64,000 bases of DNA from Azolla caroliniana (Eukaryota > Polypodiophyta), in the NCBI GenBank assembly GCA_043228905.1, contig JBHGNT010000046.1:1-64000 (forward strand). Reading direction: 5' to 3'. The translations under genes were made by a program, and so were the position numbers. Below, piece after piece: positions 37,701 to 51,960 of this stretch; positions within the stretch are counted from its first letter, which is position 1; every line of letters starts with the position of its first letter. The notes beneath the pieces are model-generated. The model saw only the letters and a program-made list of their open reading frames with translations, had not been told where the DNA came from and did no database searches.

Positions 37701-40440
37701 TGATTTTTTAATTCGATATCATAGCTAGCGTTGTTAGCTTCGATTCGCATGTTTGAACACAAAAATCCGATAGCACACGAGCCAGGTATGAACATTTTAA
37801 TTTACTCAAGGGCTCCTCTCAACTCACTCCTGAAATTTGGTAATTTCATCATGTCTCTCGACTTGAGTTTCAAAATCTTGATTTTTTAATTCCATATCAT
37901 AGCTAGCGTTGTTAGCTTCGATTCGCATGTTTGAACACAAAAATCCGATATCACACTCGCCAGGTATGAACATTTTAATTTACTCAAGGGCTCCTCTCAA
38001 CTCACTCCTCAAATTTGCTAATTTCGTCATGGCTCTCGACCTGAGTTTCAAAATCTTGATTTTTTATTTCTATATCATAGCTAGCGTTGTTAGCTTCGAT
38101 TCGCATGTTTGAACACAAAAATGCGATATAACATGAGCCAGGTATGAACATTTTAATTTACCTCCAAGCTATTCTCAACTGTCTCCTCAAATTTGCTAAT
38201 TTCATCATGTCTCTCGACCTGAGTTTCAAAATCTCGATTTTTTAATTCTATATCATAGCTAGCGTTGTTAGCTTCGATTCGCATGTTTGAACACAAAAAT
38301 TCGATATCACACTCGCCAGGTATGAACATTTTAATTTACTCAAGGGCTCCTCTCAACTCACTCCTCAAATTTGGTAATTTCGTCATGTCTCTCGACCTGA
38401 GTTTCAAAATCTTGATTTTTTAATTCGATATCATAGCTAGCGTTGTTAGCTTCGATTCGCATGTCTGAACACAAAAATCCGATAGCACACGAGCCAGGTA
38501 TGAACATTTTAATTTACTCAAGGGCTCCTCTCAACTCACTCCTGAAATTTGGTAATTTCATCATGTCTATCGACTTGAGTTTCAAAATCTTGATTTTTTA
38601 ATTCCATATCATAGCTAGCGTTGTTAGCTTCGATTCGCATGTTTGAACACAAAAATCCGATATCACACTCGCCAGGTATGAACATTTTAATTTACTCAAG
38701 GGCTCCTCTCAACTCACTCCTCAAATTTGGTAATTTTGTCATGTCTCTCGACCTGAGTTTCAAAATCTTAATTTTTTAATTCGATATCATAGCTAGCGTT
38801 GTTAGCTTCGATTCGCATGTTTGAACACAAAAATCCGATATCACACGACCCAGGTATGAACATTTTAATTTACTCAAGCGCTCTTCCCAACTCACTCCTC
38901 AAATTTGGTAATTTCGTCATGTCTCTCGACCTGAGTTTCAAAATCTTGATTTTTTAATGCCATATCATAGCTAGCGTTGTTAGCTTCGATTCGCATATTT
39001 GAACACAAAAATCCGATATCACACGACCCACGTATGAACATTTTAATTTACCTCCAAGCTATTCTCAACTGACTCCTCAAATTTGCTAATTTCGTCATGT
39101 CTCTCGACCTGAGTTTCAAAATCTTGATTTTTTAATGCCATATCATAGCTAGCGTTGTTAGCTTCGATTCGCATGTTTGAACACAAACATCCGATAGCAC
39201 ACGAGCCAGGTATGAACATTTTCATTTACCTCCAAGCTATTCTCAACTTACTCCTCAAATTTGCTAATTTCATCAAGTCTCTTGACCTGAGTTTCAAAAC
39301 CTTGATTTTTTAATTCTATATCATAGCTAGCGTTGTTAGCTGCGATTCGCATGTTTGACCACAAAAATCCGATATCACACGAGCCAGGTATGAACATTTT
39401 AATTTTCCTACTAGCTCTTCCCAACTCACTCCTCAAATTTGGTAATTTCGTCATGTCTCTCGACCTGAGTTTCAAAATCTTGATTTTGGATTTCTATATC
39501 ATAGCTAGCGTTTTTAGCTTCGATTCGCATGTTTGGACACAAAAATGCGATATCACACGAGCCAGGTATGAACATTTTAATTTACTCAAGGGCTCCTCTC
39601 AACTCACTCCTCAAATTTGGCAATTTTGTCATGTCTCTCGACCTGAGTTTCAAAATCTTGATTTTTTATTTCTATATCATGTTAGCTTCGATTCGCATGT
39701 TTGAACACAAAAATGCGATATCACACGAGCCAGGTATGAACATTTTCATTTACTCAAGGGCTCCTCTCAACTCCCTCCTCATGTTTGGTAATTTCATCAT
39801 GTCTCTCGACGTGAGTTTCAAAATCTTGATTTTTTAATTCCATATCATAGCTAGCGTTGTTAGCTTCGATTCGCATGTTTGAACACAAAAATCCGATATC
39901 ACACGAGCCAGGTATGAACATTTTAATTTACTCAAGGGCTCCTCTCAACTCACTCGTCAAATTTGGTAATTTCGTCATGGTTCTCGACCTGAGTTTCATA
40001 ATCTTGATTTTTTAATTCCATATCATAGCTAGCGATGTTAGCTTCGATTCGCATGTTTGAACACAAAAATCTGATATCACAGGAGCCAGGTATGAACATT
40101 TTCATTTACCTCCAAGCTATTCTCAACTTACTCCTCAAATTTGCTAATTTCATCATGTCTCTCGACCTGAGTTTCAAAATCTTGATTTTTTAATGCCATA
40201 TCATAGCTAGCGTTGTTAGCTTCGATTCGCATGTTTGAGCATAAAAATTCGATATCACACGAGCCAGGTATGAACATTTTAATTTACTCAAGGGCTCCTC
40301 TCAACTCACTCCTCAAATTTGGTAATTTCATCATGTCACTCGACCTGAGTTTCAAAATCTTGATTTTTTAATTCCATATCATAGCTAGCGTTGTTAGCTT
40401 CGATTCGCATGTTTGAACACAAAAATCCGATATCACACTC
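34790..40440 (+). repeat. Satellite segment duplicated at 3916-bp spacing
   Basis: About 34790-36530 matches about 38710-40440 at an offset of 3916 bp (22 monomers). Shared marks are GGTAATTTTGTCATG with ATCTTAATTTTTT, ACACGACCCAGG, TTAGCTGCGATTCG, CAAGTCTCTTGACC and ATTTTGGATTTC. The later copy has lost 10 bp of TAGCTAGC sequence, giving ATATCATGTTAGC at about 39675. Confidence 0.75.
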
Positions 40441-43400
40441 GCCAGGTATGAACATTTTAATTTACTCAAGGGCTCCTCTCAACTCACTCCTCAAATTTGG
40501 TAATTTTGTCATGTCTCTCGACCTGAGTTTCAAAATCTTAATTTTTTAATTCGATATCATAGCTAGCGTTGTTAGCTTCGATTCGCATGTTTGAACACAA
40601 AAATCCGATATCACACGACCCAGGTATGAACATTTTAATTTACTCAAGCGCTCTTCCCAACTCACTCCTCAAATTTGGTAATTTCGTCATGTCTCTCGAC
40701 CTGAGTTTCAAAATCTTGATTTTTTAATGCCATATCATAGCTAGCGTTGTTAGCTTCGATTCGCATATTTGAACACAAAAATCCGATATCACACGACCCA
40801 CGTATGAACATTTTAATTTACCTCCAAGCTATTCTCAACTGACTCCTCAAATTTGCTACTTTCGTCATGTCTCTCGACGTGAGTTTCAAAATCTTGATTT
40901 TTTAATTCCATATCATAGCTAGCGTTGTTAGCTTCGATTCGCATGTTTGAACACAAACATCCGATATCACACGACCCAGGTATGAACATTTTAATTTACT
41001 CAAGGGCTCCTCTCAACTAACTCCTCAAATTTGGTAATTTCGTCATGTCTCTCGACCTGAGTTTCAAAATCTTGATTTTTTAATTCTATATCATAGCTAG
41101 CGTTGTTAGCTGCGATTCGCATGTTTGACCACAAAAATCCGATATCACACGAGCCAGGTATGAACATTTTAATTTTCCTACTAGCTCTTCCCAACTCACT
41201 CCTCAAATTTGGTAATTTCGTCATGTCTCTCGACCTGAGTTTCAAAATCTTGATTTTTTAATTCCATATCATAGCTAGCGTTGTTAGCTTCGATTCGCAT
41301 GTTTGAACACAAACATCCGATAGCACACGAGCCAGGTATGAACATTTTCATTTACCTCCAAGCTATTCTCAACTTACTCCTCAAATTTGCTAATTTCATC
41401 AAGTCTCTTGACCTGAGTTTCAGAAACTTGATTTTTTAATTCTATATTATAGCTAGCGTTGTTAGCTGCGATTCGCATGTTTGACCACAAAAATCCGATA
41501 TCACACGAGCCAGGTATGAACATTTTAATTTTCCTACTAGCTCTTCCCAACTCACTCCTCAAATTTGGTAATTTCGTCATGTCTCTCGACCTGAGTTTCA
41601 AAATCTTGATTTTGGATTTCTATATCATAGCTAGCGTTTTTAGCTTCGATTCGCATGTTTGAACACAAAAATGCGATATCACACGAGCCAGGTATGAACA
41701 TTTTAATTTACTCAAGGGCTCCTCTCAACTCACTCCTCAAATTTGGCAATTTTGTCATGTCTCTCGACCTGAGTTTCAAAATCTTGATTTTTTATTTCTA
41801 TATCATAGCTAGGAATGTTAGCTTCGATTCGCATGTTTGAACACAAAAATGCGATATCACACGAGCCAGGTATGAACATTTTCATTTACTCAAGGGCTCC
41901 TCTCAACTCCCTCCTCATGTTTGGTAATTTCATCATGTCTCTCGACCTGAGTTTCAAAATCTTGATTTTTTAATGCCATATCATAGCTAGCGTTGTTAGC
42001 TTCGATTCGCATGTTTGAACACAAACATCCGATAGCACACGAGCCAGGTATGAACATTTTCATTTACCTCCAAGCTATTCTCAACTTACTCCTCAAATTT
42101 GCTAATTTCATCAAGTCTCTTGACCTGAGTTTCAAAAACTTGATTTTTTAATTCTATATCATAGCTAGCGTTGTTAGCTGCGATTCGCATGTTTGTCCAC
42201 AAAAATCCGATATCACACGAGCCAGGTATGAACATTTTAATTTTCCTACTAGCTCTTCCCAACTCACTCCTCAAATTTGGTAATTTCGTCATGTCTCTCG
42301 ACCTGAGTTTCAAAATCTTGATTTTGGATTTCTATATCATAGCTAGCGTTTTTAGCTTCGATTCGCATGTTTGGACACAAAAATGCGATATCACACGAGC
42401 CAGGTATGAACATTTTAATTTACTCAAGGGCTCCTCTCAACTCACTCCTCAAATTTGGCAATTTTGTCATGTCTCTCGACCTGAGTTTCAAAATCTTGAT
42501 TTTTTATTTCTATATCATGTTAGCTTCGATTCGCATGTTTGAACACAAAAATGCGATATCACACGAGCCAGGTATGAACATTTTCATTTACTCAAGGGCT
42601 CCTCTCAACTCCCTCCTCATGTTTGGTAATTTCATCATGTCTCTCGACGTGAGTTTCAAAATCTTGATTTTTTAATTCCATATCATAGCTAGTGTTGTTA
42701 GCTTCGATTCGCATGTTTGAACACAAAAATCCGATATCACACGAGCCAGGTATGAACATTTTAATTTACTCAAGGGCTCCTCTCAACTCACTCGTCAAAT
42801 TTGGTAATTTCGTCATGGTTCTCGACCTGAGTTTCATAATCTTGATTTTTTAATTCCATATCATAGCTAGCGATGTTAGCTTCGATTCGCATGTTTGAAC
42901 ACAAAAATCTGATATCACAGGAGCCAGGTATGAACATTTTCATTTACCTCCAAGCTATTCTCAACTTACTCCTCAAATTTGCTAATTTCATCATGTCTCT
43001 CGACCTGAGTTTCAAAATCTTGATTTTTTAATGCCATATCATAGCTAGCGTTGTTAGCTTCGATTCGCATGTTTGAGCATAAAAATTCGATATCACACGA
43101 GCCAGGTATGAACATTTTAATTTACTCAAGGGCTCCTCTCAACTCACTCCTCAAATTTGGTAATTTCATCATGTCTCTCGACCTGAGTTTCAAAATCTTG
43201 ATTTTTTAATTCCATATCATAGCTAGCGTTGTTAGCTTCGATTCGCATGTTTGAACACAAAAATCCGATATCACACGAGCCACGTATGAACATTTTAATT
43301 TTCCTACTAGCTCTTCCCAACTCACTCCTCAAATTTGCTAATTTCGTCATGTCTCTCGACCTGAGTTTCAAAATCTTGATTTTTTAATTGCATATTATAG

Positions 43401-46400
43401 CTAGCGCTGTCAGCTTCGATACGCATGTTTGAACACAAAAATCCGATATCACACGAGCAAGGTATGAACATTTTGTTTTACTCAAGGGCTCCTCTCAACT
43501 CCCTCCTCATGTTTGGTAATTTCGTCATGTCTCTCGACCTGAGTTTCAAAATCTTGATTTTTTAATTCCATATCATAGCTAGTGTTGTTAGCTTCGATTC
43601 GCATGTTTGAGCACAAAAATCCGATATCACACGAGCCACGTATGAACATTTTATTTTACCTCCAAGCTATTCTCAACTCACTCGTCAAATTTGGTAATTT
43701 CGTCATGTCTCTCGAACTGAGTTTCAAAATCTTGATTTTTTAATTCCATATCATAGCTAGCGCTGTTAGCTTCGATTCGCATGTTTGAACACAAAAATCC
43801 GATATCACACGAGCAAGGTATGAACATTTTGTTTTACTCAAGGGCTCTTCTCAACTCCCTCCTCATGTTTGGTAATTTCGTCATGTCTCTCGACCTGAGT
43901 TTCAAAATCTTGATTTTTTAATTCCATATCATAGCTAGCGTTGTTAGCTTCGATTCGCATGTTTGAGCACAAAAATTCGATATCACACTCGCCAGGTATG
44001 AACATTTTAATTTACTCAAGGCCTCCTCTCAACTAACTCCTCAAATTTGGTAATTTCGTCATGTCTCTCGACCTGAGTTTCAAAATCTTGATTTTTTAAT
44101 TCCATATCATAGCTAGCGTTGTTAGCTTCGATTCGCATGTTTGAACACAAAAATCCGATATCACACGAGCCACGTATGAACATTTTAATTTACCTCCAAG
44201 CTATTCTCAACTGACTCCTCAAATTTGCTAATTTCGTCATGGCTCTCGACCTGAGTTTCAAAATCTTGATTTTTTAATTCTATATCATAGCTAGCGTTGT
44301 TAGCTTCGATTCGCATGTTTGAACACAAAAATTCGATATCACACTCGCCAGGTATGAACATTTTAATTTACTCAAGGGCTCCTCTCAACTCACTCCTCAA
44401 ATTTGGTAATTTCGTCATGTCTCTCGACCTGAGTTTCAAAATCTTGATTTTTTAATTCGATATCATAGCTAGCGTTGTTAGCTTCGATTCGCATGTTTGA
44501 ACACAAAAATCCGATAGCACACGAGCCAGGTATGAACATTTTAATTTACTCAAGGGCTCCTCTCAACTCACTCCTGAAATTTGGTAATTTCATCATGTCT
44601 CTCGACTTGAGTTTCAAAATCTTGATTTTTTAATTCCATATCATAGCTAGCGTTGTTAGCTTCGATTCGCATGTTTGAACACAAAAATCCGATATCACAC
44701 TCGCCAGGTATGAACATTTTAATTTACTCAAGGGCTCCTCTCAACTCACTCCTCAAATTTGCTAATTTCGTCATGGCTCTCGACCTGAGTTTCAAAATCT
44801 TGATTTTTTATTTCTATATCATAGCTAGCGTTGTTAGCTTCGATTCGCATGTTTGAACACAAAAATGCGATATAACATGAGCCAGGTATGAACATTTTAA
44901 TTTACCTCCAAGCTATTCTCAACTGTCTCCTCAAATTTGCTAATTTCATCATGTCTCTCGACCTGAGTTTCAAAATCTCGATTTTTTAATTCTATATCAT
45001 AGCTAGCGTTGTTAGCTTCGATTCGCATGTTTGAACACAAAAATTCGATATCACACTCGCCAGGTATGAACATTTTAATTTACTCAAGGGCTCCTCTCAA
45101 CTCACTCCTCAAATTTGGTAATTTCGTCATGTCTCTCGACCTGAGTTTCAAAATCTTGATTTTTTAATTCGATATCATAGCTAGCGTTGTTAGCTTCGAT
45201 TCGCATGTCTGAACACAAAAATCCGATAGCACACGAGCCAGGTATGAACATTTTAATTTACTCAAGGGCTCCTCTCAACTCACTCCTGAAATTTGGTAAT
45301 TTCATCATGTCTCTCGACTTGAGTTTCAAAATCTTGATTTTTTAATTCCATATCATAGCTAGCGTTGTTAGCTTCGATTCGCATGTTTGAACACAAAAAT
45401 CCGATATCACACTCGCCAGGTATGAACATTTTAATTTACTCAAGGGCTCCTCTCAACTCACTCCTCAAATTTGGTAATTTTGTCATGTCTCTCGACCTGA
45501 GTTTCAAAATCTTAATTTTTTAATTCGATATCATAGCTAGCGTTGTTAGCTTCGATTCGCATGTTTGAACACAAAAATCCGATATCACACGACCCAGGTA
45601 TGAACATTTTAATTTACTCAAGCGCTCTTCCCAACTCACTCCTCAAATTTGGTAATTTCGTCATGTCTCTCGACCTGAGTTTCAAAATCTTGATTTTTTA
45701 ATGCCATATCATAGCTAGCGTTGTTAGCTTCGATTCGCATATTTGAACACAAAAATCCGATATCACACGACCCACGTATGAACATTTTAATTTACCTCCA
45801 AGCTATTCTCAACTGACTCCTCAAATTTGCTAATTTCGTCATGTCTCTCGACCTGAGTTTCAAAATCTTGATTTTTTAATGCCATATCATAGCTAGCGTT
45901 GTTAGCTTCGATTCGCATGTTTGAACACAAACATCCGATAGCACACGAGCCAGGTATGAACATTTTCATTTACCTCCAAGCTATTCTCAACTTACTCCTC
46001 AAATTTGCTAATTTCATCAAGTCTCTTGACCTGAGTTTCAAAACCTTGATTTTTTAATTCTATATCATAGCTAGCGTTGTTAGCTGCGATTCGCATGTTT
46101 GACCACAAAAATCCGATATCACACGAGCCAGGTATGAACATTTTAATTTTCCTACTAGCTCTTCCCAACTCACTCCTCAAATTTGGTAATTTCGTCATGT
46201 CTCTCGACCTGAGTTTCAAAATCTTGATTTTGGATTTCTATATCATAGCTAGCGTTTTTAGCTTCGATTCGCATGTTTGGACACAAAAATGCGATATCAC
46301 ACGAGCCAGGTATGAACATTTTAATTTACTCAAGGGCTCCTCTCAACTCACTCCTCAAATTTGGCAATTTTGTCATGTCTCTCGACCTGAGTTTCAAAAT

Positions 46401-49400
46401 CTTGATTTTTTATTTCTATATCATGTTAGCTTCGATTCGCATGTTTGAACACAAAAATGCGATATCACACGAGCCAGGTATGAACATTTTCATTTACTCA
46501 AGGGCTCCTCTCAACTCCCTCCTCATGTTTGGTAATTTCATCATGTCTCTCGACGTGAGTTTCAAAATCTTGATTTTTTAATTCCATATCATAGCTAGCG
46601 TTGTTAGCTTCGATTCGCATGTTTGAACACAAAAATCCGATATCACACGAGCCAGGTATGAACATTTTAATTTACTCAAGGGCTCCTCTCAACTCACTCG
46701 TCAAATTTGGTAATTTCGTCATGGTTCTCGACCTGAGTTTCATAATCTTGATTTTTTAATTCCATATCATAGCTAGCGATGTTAGCTTCGATTCGCATGT
46801 TTGAACACAAAAATCTGATATCACAGGAGCCAGGTATGAACATTTTCATTTACCTCCAAGCTATTCTCAACTTACTCCTCAAATTTGCTAATTTCATCAT
46901 GTCTCTCGACCTGAGTTTCAAAATCTTGATTTTTTAATGCCATATCATAGCTAGCGTTGTTAGCTTCGATTCGCATGTTTGAGCATAAAAATTCGATATC
47001 ACACGAGCCAGGTATGAACATTTTAATTTACTCAAGGGCTCCTCTCAACTCACTCCTCAAATTTGGTAATTTCATCATGTCTCTCGACCTGAGTTTCAAA
47101 ATCTTGATTTTTTAATTCCATATCATAGCTAGCGTTGTTAGCTTCGATTCGCATGTTTGAACACAAAAATCCGATATCACACTCGCCAGGTATGAACATT
47201 TTAATTTACTCAAGGGCTCCTCTCAACTCACTCCTCAAATTTGGTAATTTTGTCATGTCTCTCGACCTGAGTTTCAAAATCTTAATTTTTTAATTCGATA
47301 TCATAGCTAGCGTTGTTAGCTTCGATTCGCATGTTTGAACACAAAAATCCGATATCACACGACCCAGGTATGAACATTTTAATTTACTCAAGCGCTCTTC
47401 CCAACTCACTCCTCAAATTTGGTAATTTCGTCATGTCTCTCGACCTGAGTTTCAAAATCTTGATTTTTTAATGCCATATCATAGCTAGCGTTGTTAGCTT
47501 CGATTCGCATATTTGAACACAAAAATCCGATATCACACGACCCACGTATGAACATTTTAATTTACCTCCAAGCTATTCTCAACTGACTCCTCAAATTTGC
47601 TAATTTCGTCATGTCTCTCGACGTGAGTTTCAAAATCTTGATTTTTTAATTCCATATCATAGCTAGCGTTGTTAGCTTCGATTCGCATGTTTGAACACAA
47701 ACATCCGATATCACACGACCCAGGTATGAACATTTTAATTTACTCAAGGGCTCCTCTCAACTAACTCCTCAAATTTGGTAATTTCGTCATGTCTCTCGAC
47801 CTGAGTTTCAAAATCTTGATTTTTTAATTCTATATCATAGCTAGCGTTGTTAGCTGCGATTCGCATGTTTGACCACAAAAATCCGATATCACACGAGCCA
47901 GGTATGAACATTTTAATTTTCCTACGAGCTCTTCCCAACTCACTCCTCAAATTTGGTAATTTCGTCATGTCTCTCGACCTGAGTTTCAAAATCTTGATTT
48001 TTTAATTCCATATCATAGCTAGCGTTGTTAGCTTCGATTCGCATGTTTGAACACAAACATCCGATAGCACACGAGCCAGGTATGAACATTTTCATTTACC
48101 TCCAAGCTATTCTCAACTTACTCCTCAAATTTGCTAATTTCATCAAGTCTCTTGACCTGAGTTTCAAAAACTTGATTTTTTAATTCTATATTATAGCTAG
48201 CGTTGTTAGCTGCGATTCGCATGTTTGACCACAAAAATCCGATATCACACGAGCCAGGTATGAACATTTTAATTTTCCTACTAGCTCTTCCCAACTCACT
48301 CCTCAAATTTGGTAATTTCGTCATGTCTCTCGACCTGAGTTTCAAAATCTTGATTTTGGATTTCTATATCATAGCTAGCGTTTTTAGCTTCGATTCGCAT
48401 GTTTGAACACAAAAATGCGATATCACACGAGCCAGGTATGAACATTTTAATTTACTCAAGGGCTCCTCTCAACTCACTCCTCAAATTTGGCAATTTTGTC
48501 ATGTCTCTCGACCTGAGTTTCAAAATCTTGATTTTTTATTTCTATATCATAGCTAGGAATGTTAGCTTCGATTCGCATGTTTGAACACAAAAATGCGATA
48601 TCACACGAGCCAGGTATGAACATTTTCATTTACTCAAGGGCTCCTCTCAACTCCCTCCTCATGTTTGGTAATTTCATCATGTCTCTCGACCTGAGTTTCA
48701 AAATCTTGATTTTTTAATGCCATATCATAGCTAGCGTTGTTAGCTTCGATTCGCATGTTTGAACACAAACATCCGATAGCACACGAGCCAGGTATGAACA
48801 TTTTCATTTACCTCCAAGCTATTCTCAACTTACTCCTCAAATTTGCTAATTTCATCAAGTCTCTTGACCTGAGTTTCAAAAACTTGATTTTTTAATTCTA
48901 TATCATAGCTAGCGTTGTTAGCTGCGATTCGCATGTTTGACCACAAAAATCCGATATCACACGAGCCAGGTATGAACATTTTAATTTTCCTACTAGCTCT
49001 TCCCAACTCACTCCTCAAATTTGGTAATTTCGTCATGTCTCTCGACCTGAGTTTCAAAATCTTGATTTTGGATTTCTATATCATAGCTAGCGTTTTTAGC
49101 TTCGATTCGCATGTTTGGACACAAAAATGCGATATCACACGAGCCAGGTATGAACATTTTAATTTACTCAAGGGCTCCTCTCAACTCACTCCTCAAATTT
49201 GGCAATTTTGTCATGTCTCTCGACCTGAGTTTCAAAATCTTGATTTTTTATTTCTATATCATGTTAGCTTCGATTCGCATGTTTGAACACAAAAATGCGA
49301 TATCACACGAGCCAGGTATGAACATTTTCATTTACTCAAGGGCTCCTCTCAACTCCCTCCTCATGTTTGGTAATTTCATCATGTCTCTCGACGTGAGTTT

Positions 49401-50918
49401 CAAAATCTTGATTTTTTAATTCCATATCATAGCTAGCGTTGTTAGCTTCGATTCGCATGTTTGAACACAAAAATCCGATATCACACGAGCCAGGTATGAA
49501 CATTTTAATTTACTCAAGGGCTCCTCTCAACTCACTCGTCAAATTTGGTAATTTCGTCATGGTTCTCGACCTGAGTTTCATAATCTTGATTTTTTAATTC
49601 CATATCATAGCTAGCGATGTTAGCTTCGATTCGCATGTTTGAACACAAAAATCTGATATCACAGGAGCCAGGTATGAACATTTTCATTTACCTCCAAGCT
49701 ATTCTCAACTTACTCCTCAAATTTGCTAATTTCATCATGTCTCTCGACCTGAGTTTCAAAATCTTGATTTTTTAATGCCATATCATAGCTAGCGTTGTTA
49801 GCTTCGATTCGCATGTTTGAGCATAAAAATTCGATATCACACGAGCCAGGTATGAACATTTTAATTTACTCAAGGGCTCCTCTCAACTCACTCCTCAAAT
49901 TTGGTAATTTCATCATGTCTCTCGACCTGAGTTTCAAAATCTTGATTTTTTAATTCCATATCATAGCTAGCGTTGTTAGCTTCGATTCGCATGTTTGAAC
50001 ACAAAAATCCGATATCACACGAGCCACGTATGAACATTTTAATTTTCCTACTAGCTCTTCCCAACTCACTCCTCAAATTTGCTAATTTCGTCATGTCTCT
50101 CGACCTGAGTTTCAAAATCTTGATTTTTTAATTGCATATTATAGCTAGCGCTGTCAGCTTCGATACGCATGTTTGAACACAAAAATCCGATATCACACGA
50201 GCAAGGTATGAACATTTTGTTTTACTCAAGGGCTCCTCTCAACTCCCTCCTCATGTTTGGTAATTTCGTCATGTCTCTCGACCTGAGTTTCAAAATCTTG
50301 ATTTTTTAATTCCATATCATAGCTAGTGTTGTTAGCTTCGATTCGCATGTTTGAGCACAAAAATCCGATATCACACGAGCCACGTATGAACATTTTATTT
50401 TACCTCCAAGCTATTCTCAACTCACTCGTCAAATTTGGTAATTTCGTCATGTCTCTCGAACTGAGTTTCAAAATCTTGATTTTTTAATTCCATATCATAG
50501 CTAGCGCTGTTAGCTTCGATTCGCATGTTTGAACACAAAAATCCGATATCACACGAGCAAGGTATGAACATTTTGTTTTACTCAAGGGCTCTTCTCAACT
50601 CCCTCCTCATGTTTGGTAATTTCGTCATGTCTCTCGACCTGAGTTTCAAAATCTTGATTTTTTAATTCCATATCATAGCTAGCGTTGTTAGCTTCGATTC
50701 GCATGTTTGAGCACAAAAATTCGATATCACACTCGCCAGGTATGAACATTTTAATTTACTCAAGGCCTCCTCTCAACTAACTCCTCAAATTTGGTAATTT
50801 CGTCATGTCTCTCGACCTGAGTTTCAAAATCTTGATTTTTTAATTCCATATCATAGCTAGCGTTGTTAGCTTCGATTCGCATGTTTGAACACAAAAATCC
50901 GATATCACACGAGCCAGG
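35170..50918 (+). repeat. Higher-order repeat, 6744-bp period (about 2.3 copies)
   Basis: Copies lie at about 35170-41924, 41925-48668 and a partial one at 48669-50918. The 10-bp deletion mark ATATCATGTTAGC, GCTAGCGATGTTAGC, ACAGGAGCCAGG, TTGCATATTATAGC with GCTGTCAGC, and GATATAACATGAGCC recur at 6744 bp. The first copy differs in one internal part (about 36840-37440) and lacks the 10-bp deletion at its start, so its offset there is 6754. Confidence 0.82.
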
Positions 50919-51960
50919 TATGAACATTTTAATTTACTGAAGGGCTCCTCTCAACTCCCTCCTCATGTTTGGTAATTTCGTCATGTCTCTCGACCTGAGT
51001 TTCAAAATCTTGATTTTTTAATTCCATATCATAGCTAGCATTGTTAGCTTCGATTCGCATGTTTGAACACAAAAATCCGATATTACACGTGCCAGGTATG
51101 AACATTTTAATTTACTCAAGGGCTCCTCTCAACTCACTCCTCAAATTTGGTAATTTCGTCATGTCTCTCGACCTGAGTTTCAAAATCTTGATTTTGTAAA
51201 TCCATATCATAGCTAGCGTTGTTAGCTTCGATTCGCATGTTTGAACTCAAAAATCCGATATCACACGACCCAGGTATGAACATTTTAATTTACTCAAGGG
51301 CTCTTCCCAACTCACTCCTCAAATTTGGTAATTTCGTCATGTCTCTCGACCTGAGTTTCAAAATCTTGATTTTTTAATGCCATATCATAGCTAGCGTTGT
51401 TAGCTTCGATTCGCATGTTTGAACACAAAAATCCGATATCACACGAGCCAGGTATGAACATTTTAATTTACTGAAGGGCTCCTCTCAACTCCCTCCTCAT
51501 GTTTGGTAATTTCGTCATGTCTCTCGACCTGAGTTTCAAAATCTTGATTTTTTAATTCCATATCATAGCTAGCATTGTTAGCTTCGATTCGCATGTTTGA
51601 ACACAAAAATCCGATATTACACGTGCCAGGTATGAACATTTTAATTTACTCAAGGGCTCCTCTCAACTCACTCCTCAAATTTGGTAATTTCGTCATGTCT
51701 CTCGACCTGAGTTTCAAAATCTTGATTTTGTAAATCCATATCATAGCTAGCGTTGTTAGCTTCGATTCGCATGTTTGAACTCAAAAATCCGATATCACAC
51801 GACCCAGGTATGAACATTTTAATTTACTCAAGGGCTCTTCCCAACTCACTCCTCAAATTTGGTAATTTCGTCATGTCTCTCGACCTGAGTTTCAAAATCT
51901 TGATTTTTTAATGCCATATCATAGCTAGCGTTGTTAGCTTCGATTCGCATGTTTGAACAC
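50890..51960 (+). repeat. Two tandem trimers, 534-bp period
   Basis: A three-monomer unit occurs twice in a row. Diagnostic marks are TTTACTGAAGGGC at about 50934 and 51468, ACACGTGCCAGG, TTTTGTAAATCC and TTGAACTCAAAAATCC, each repeated 534 bp later. The copies look identical by eye, so this is a very recent duplication. Confidence 0.88.

Noticed and set aside
39333-39704. 123-codon + strand ORF, repeated at 42171, 46077 and 48915
   Set aside because: It exists only because a 10-bp deletion joins two monomer frames. It is satellite sequence throughout, with no sign of selection.
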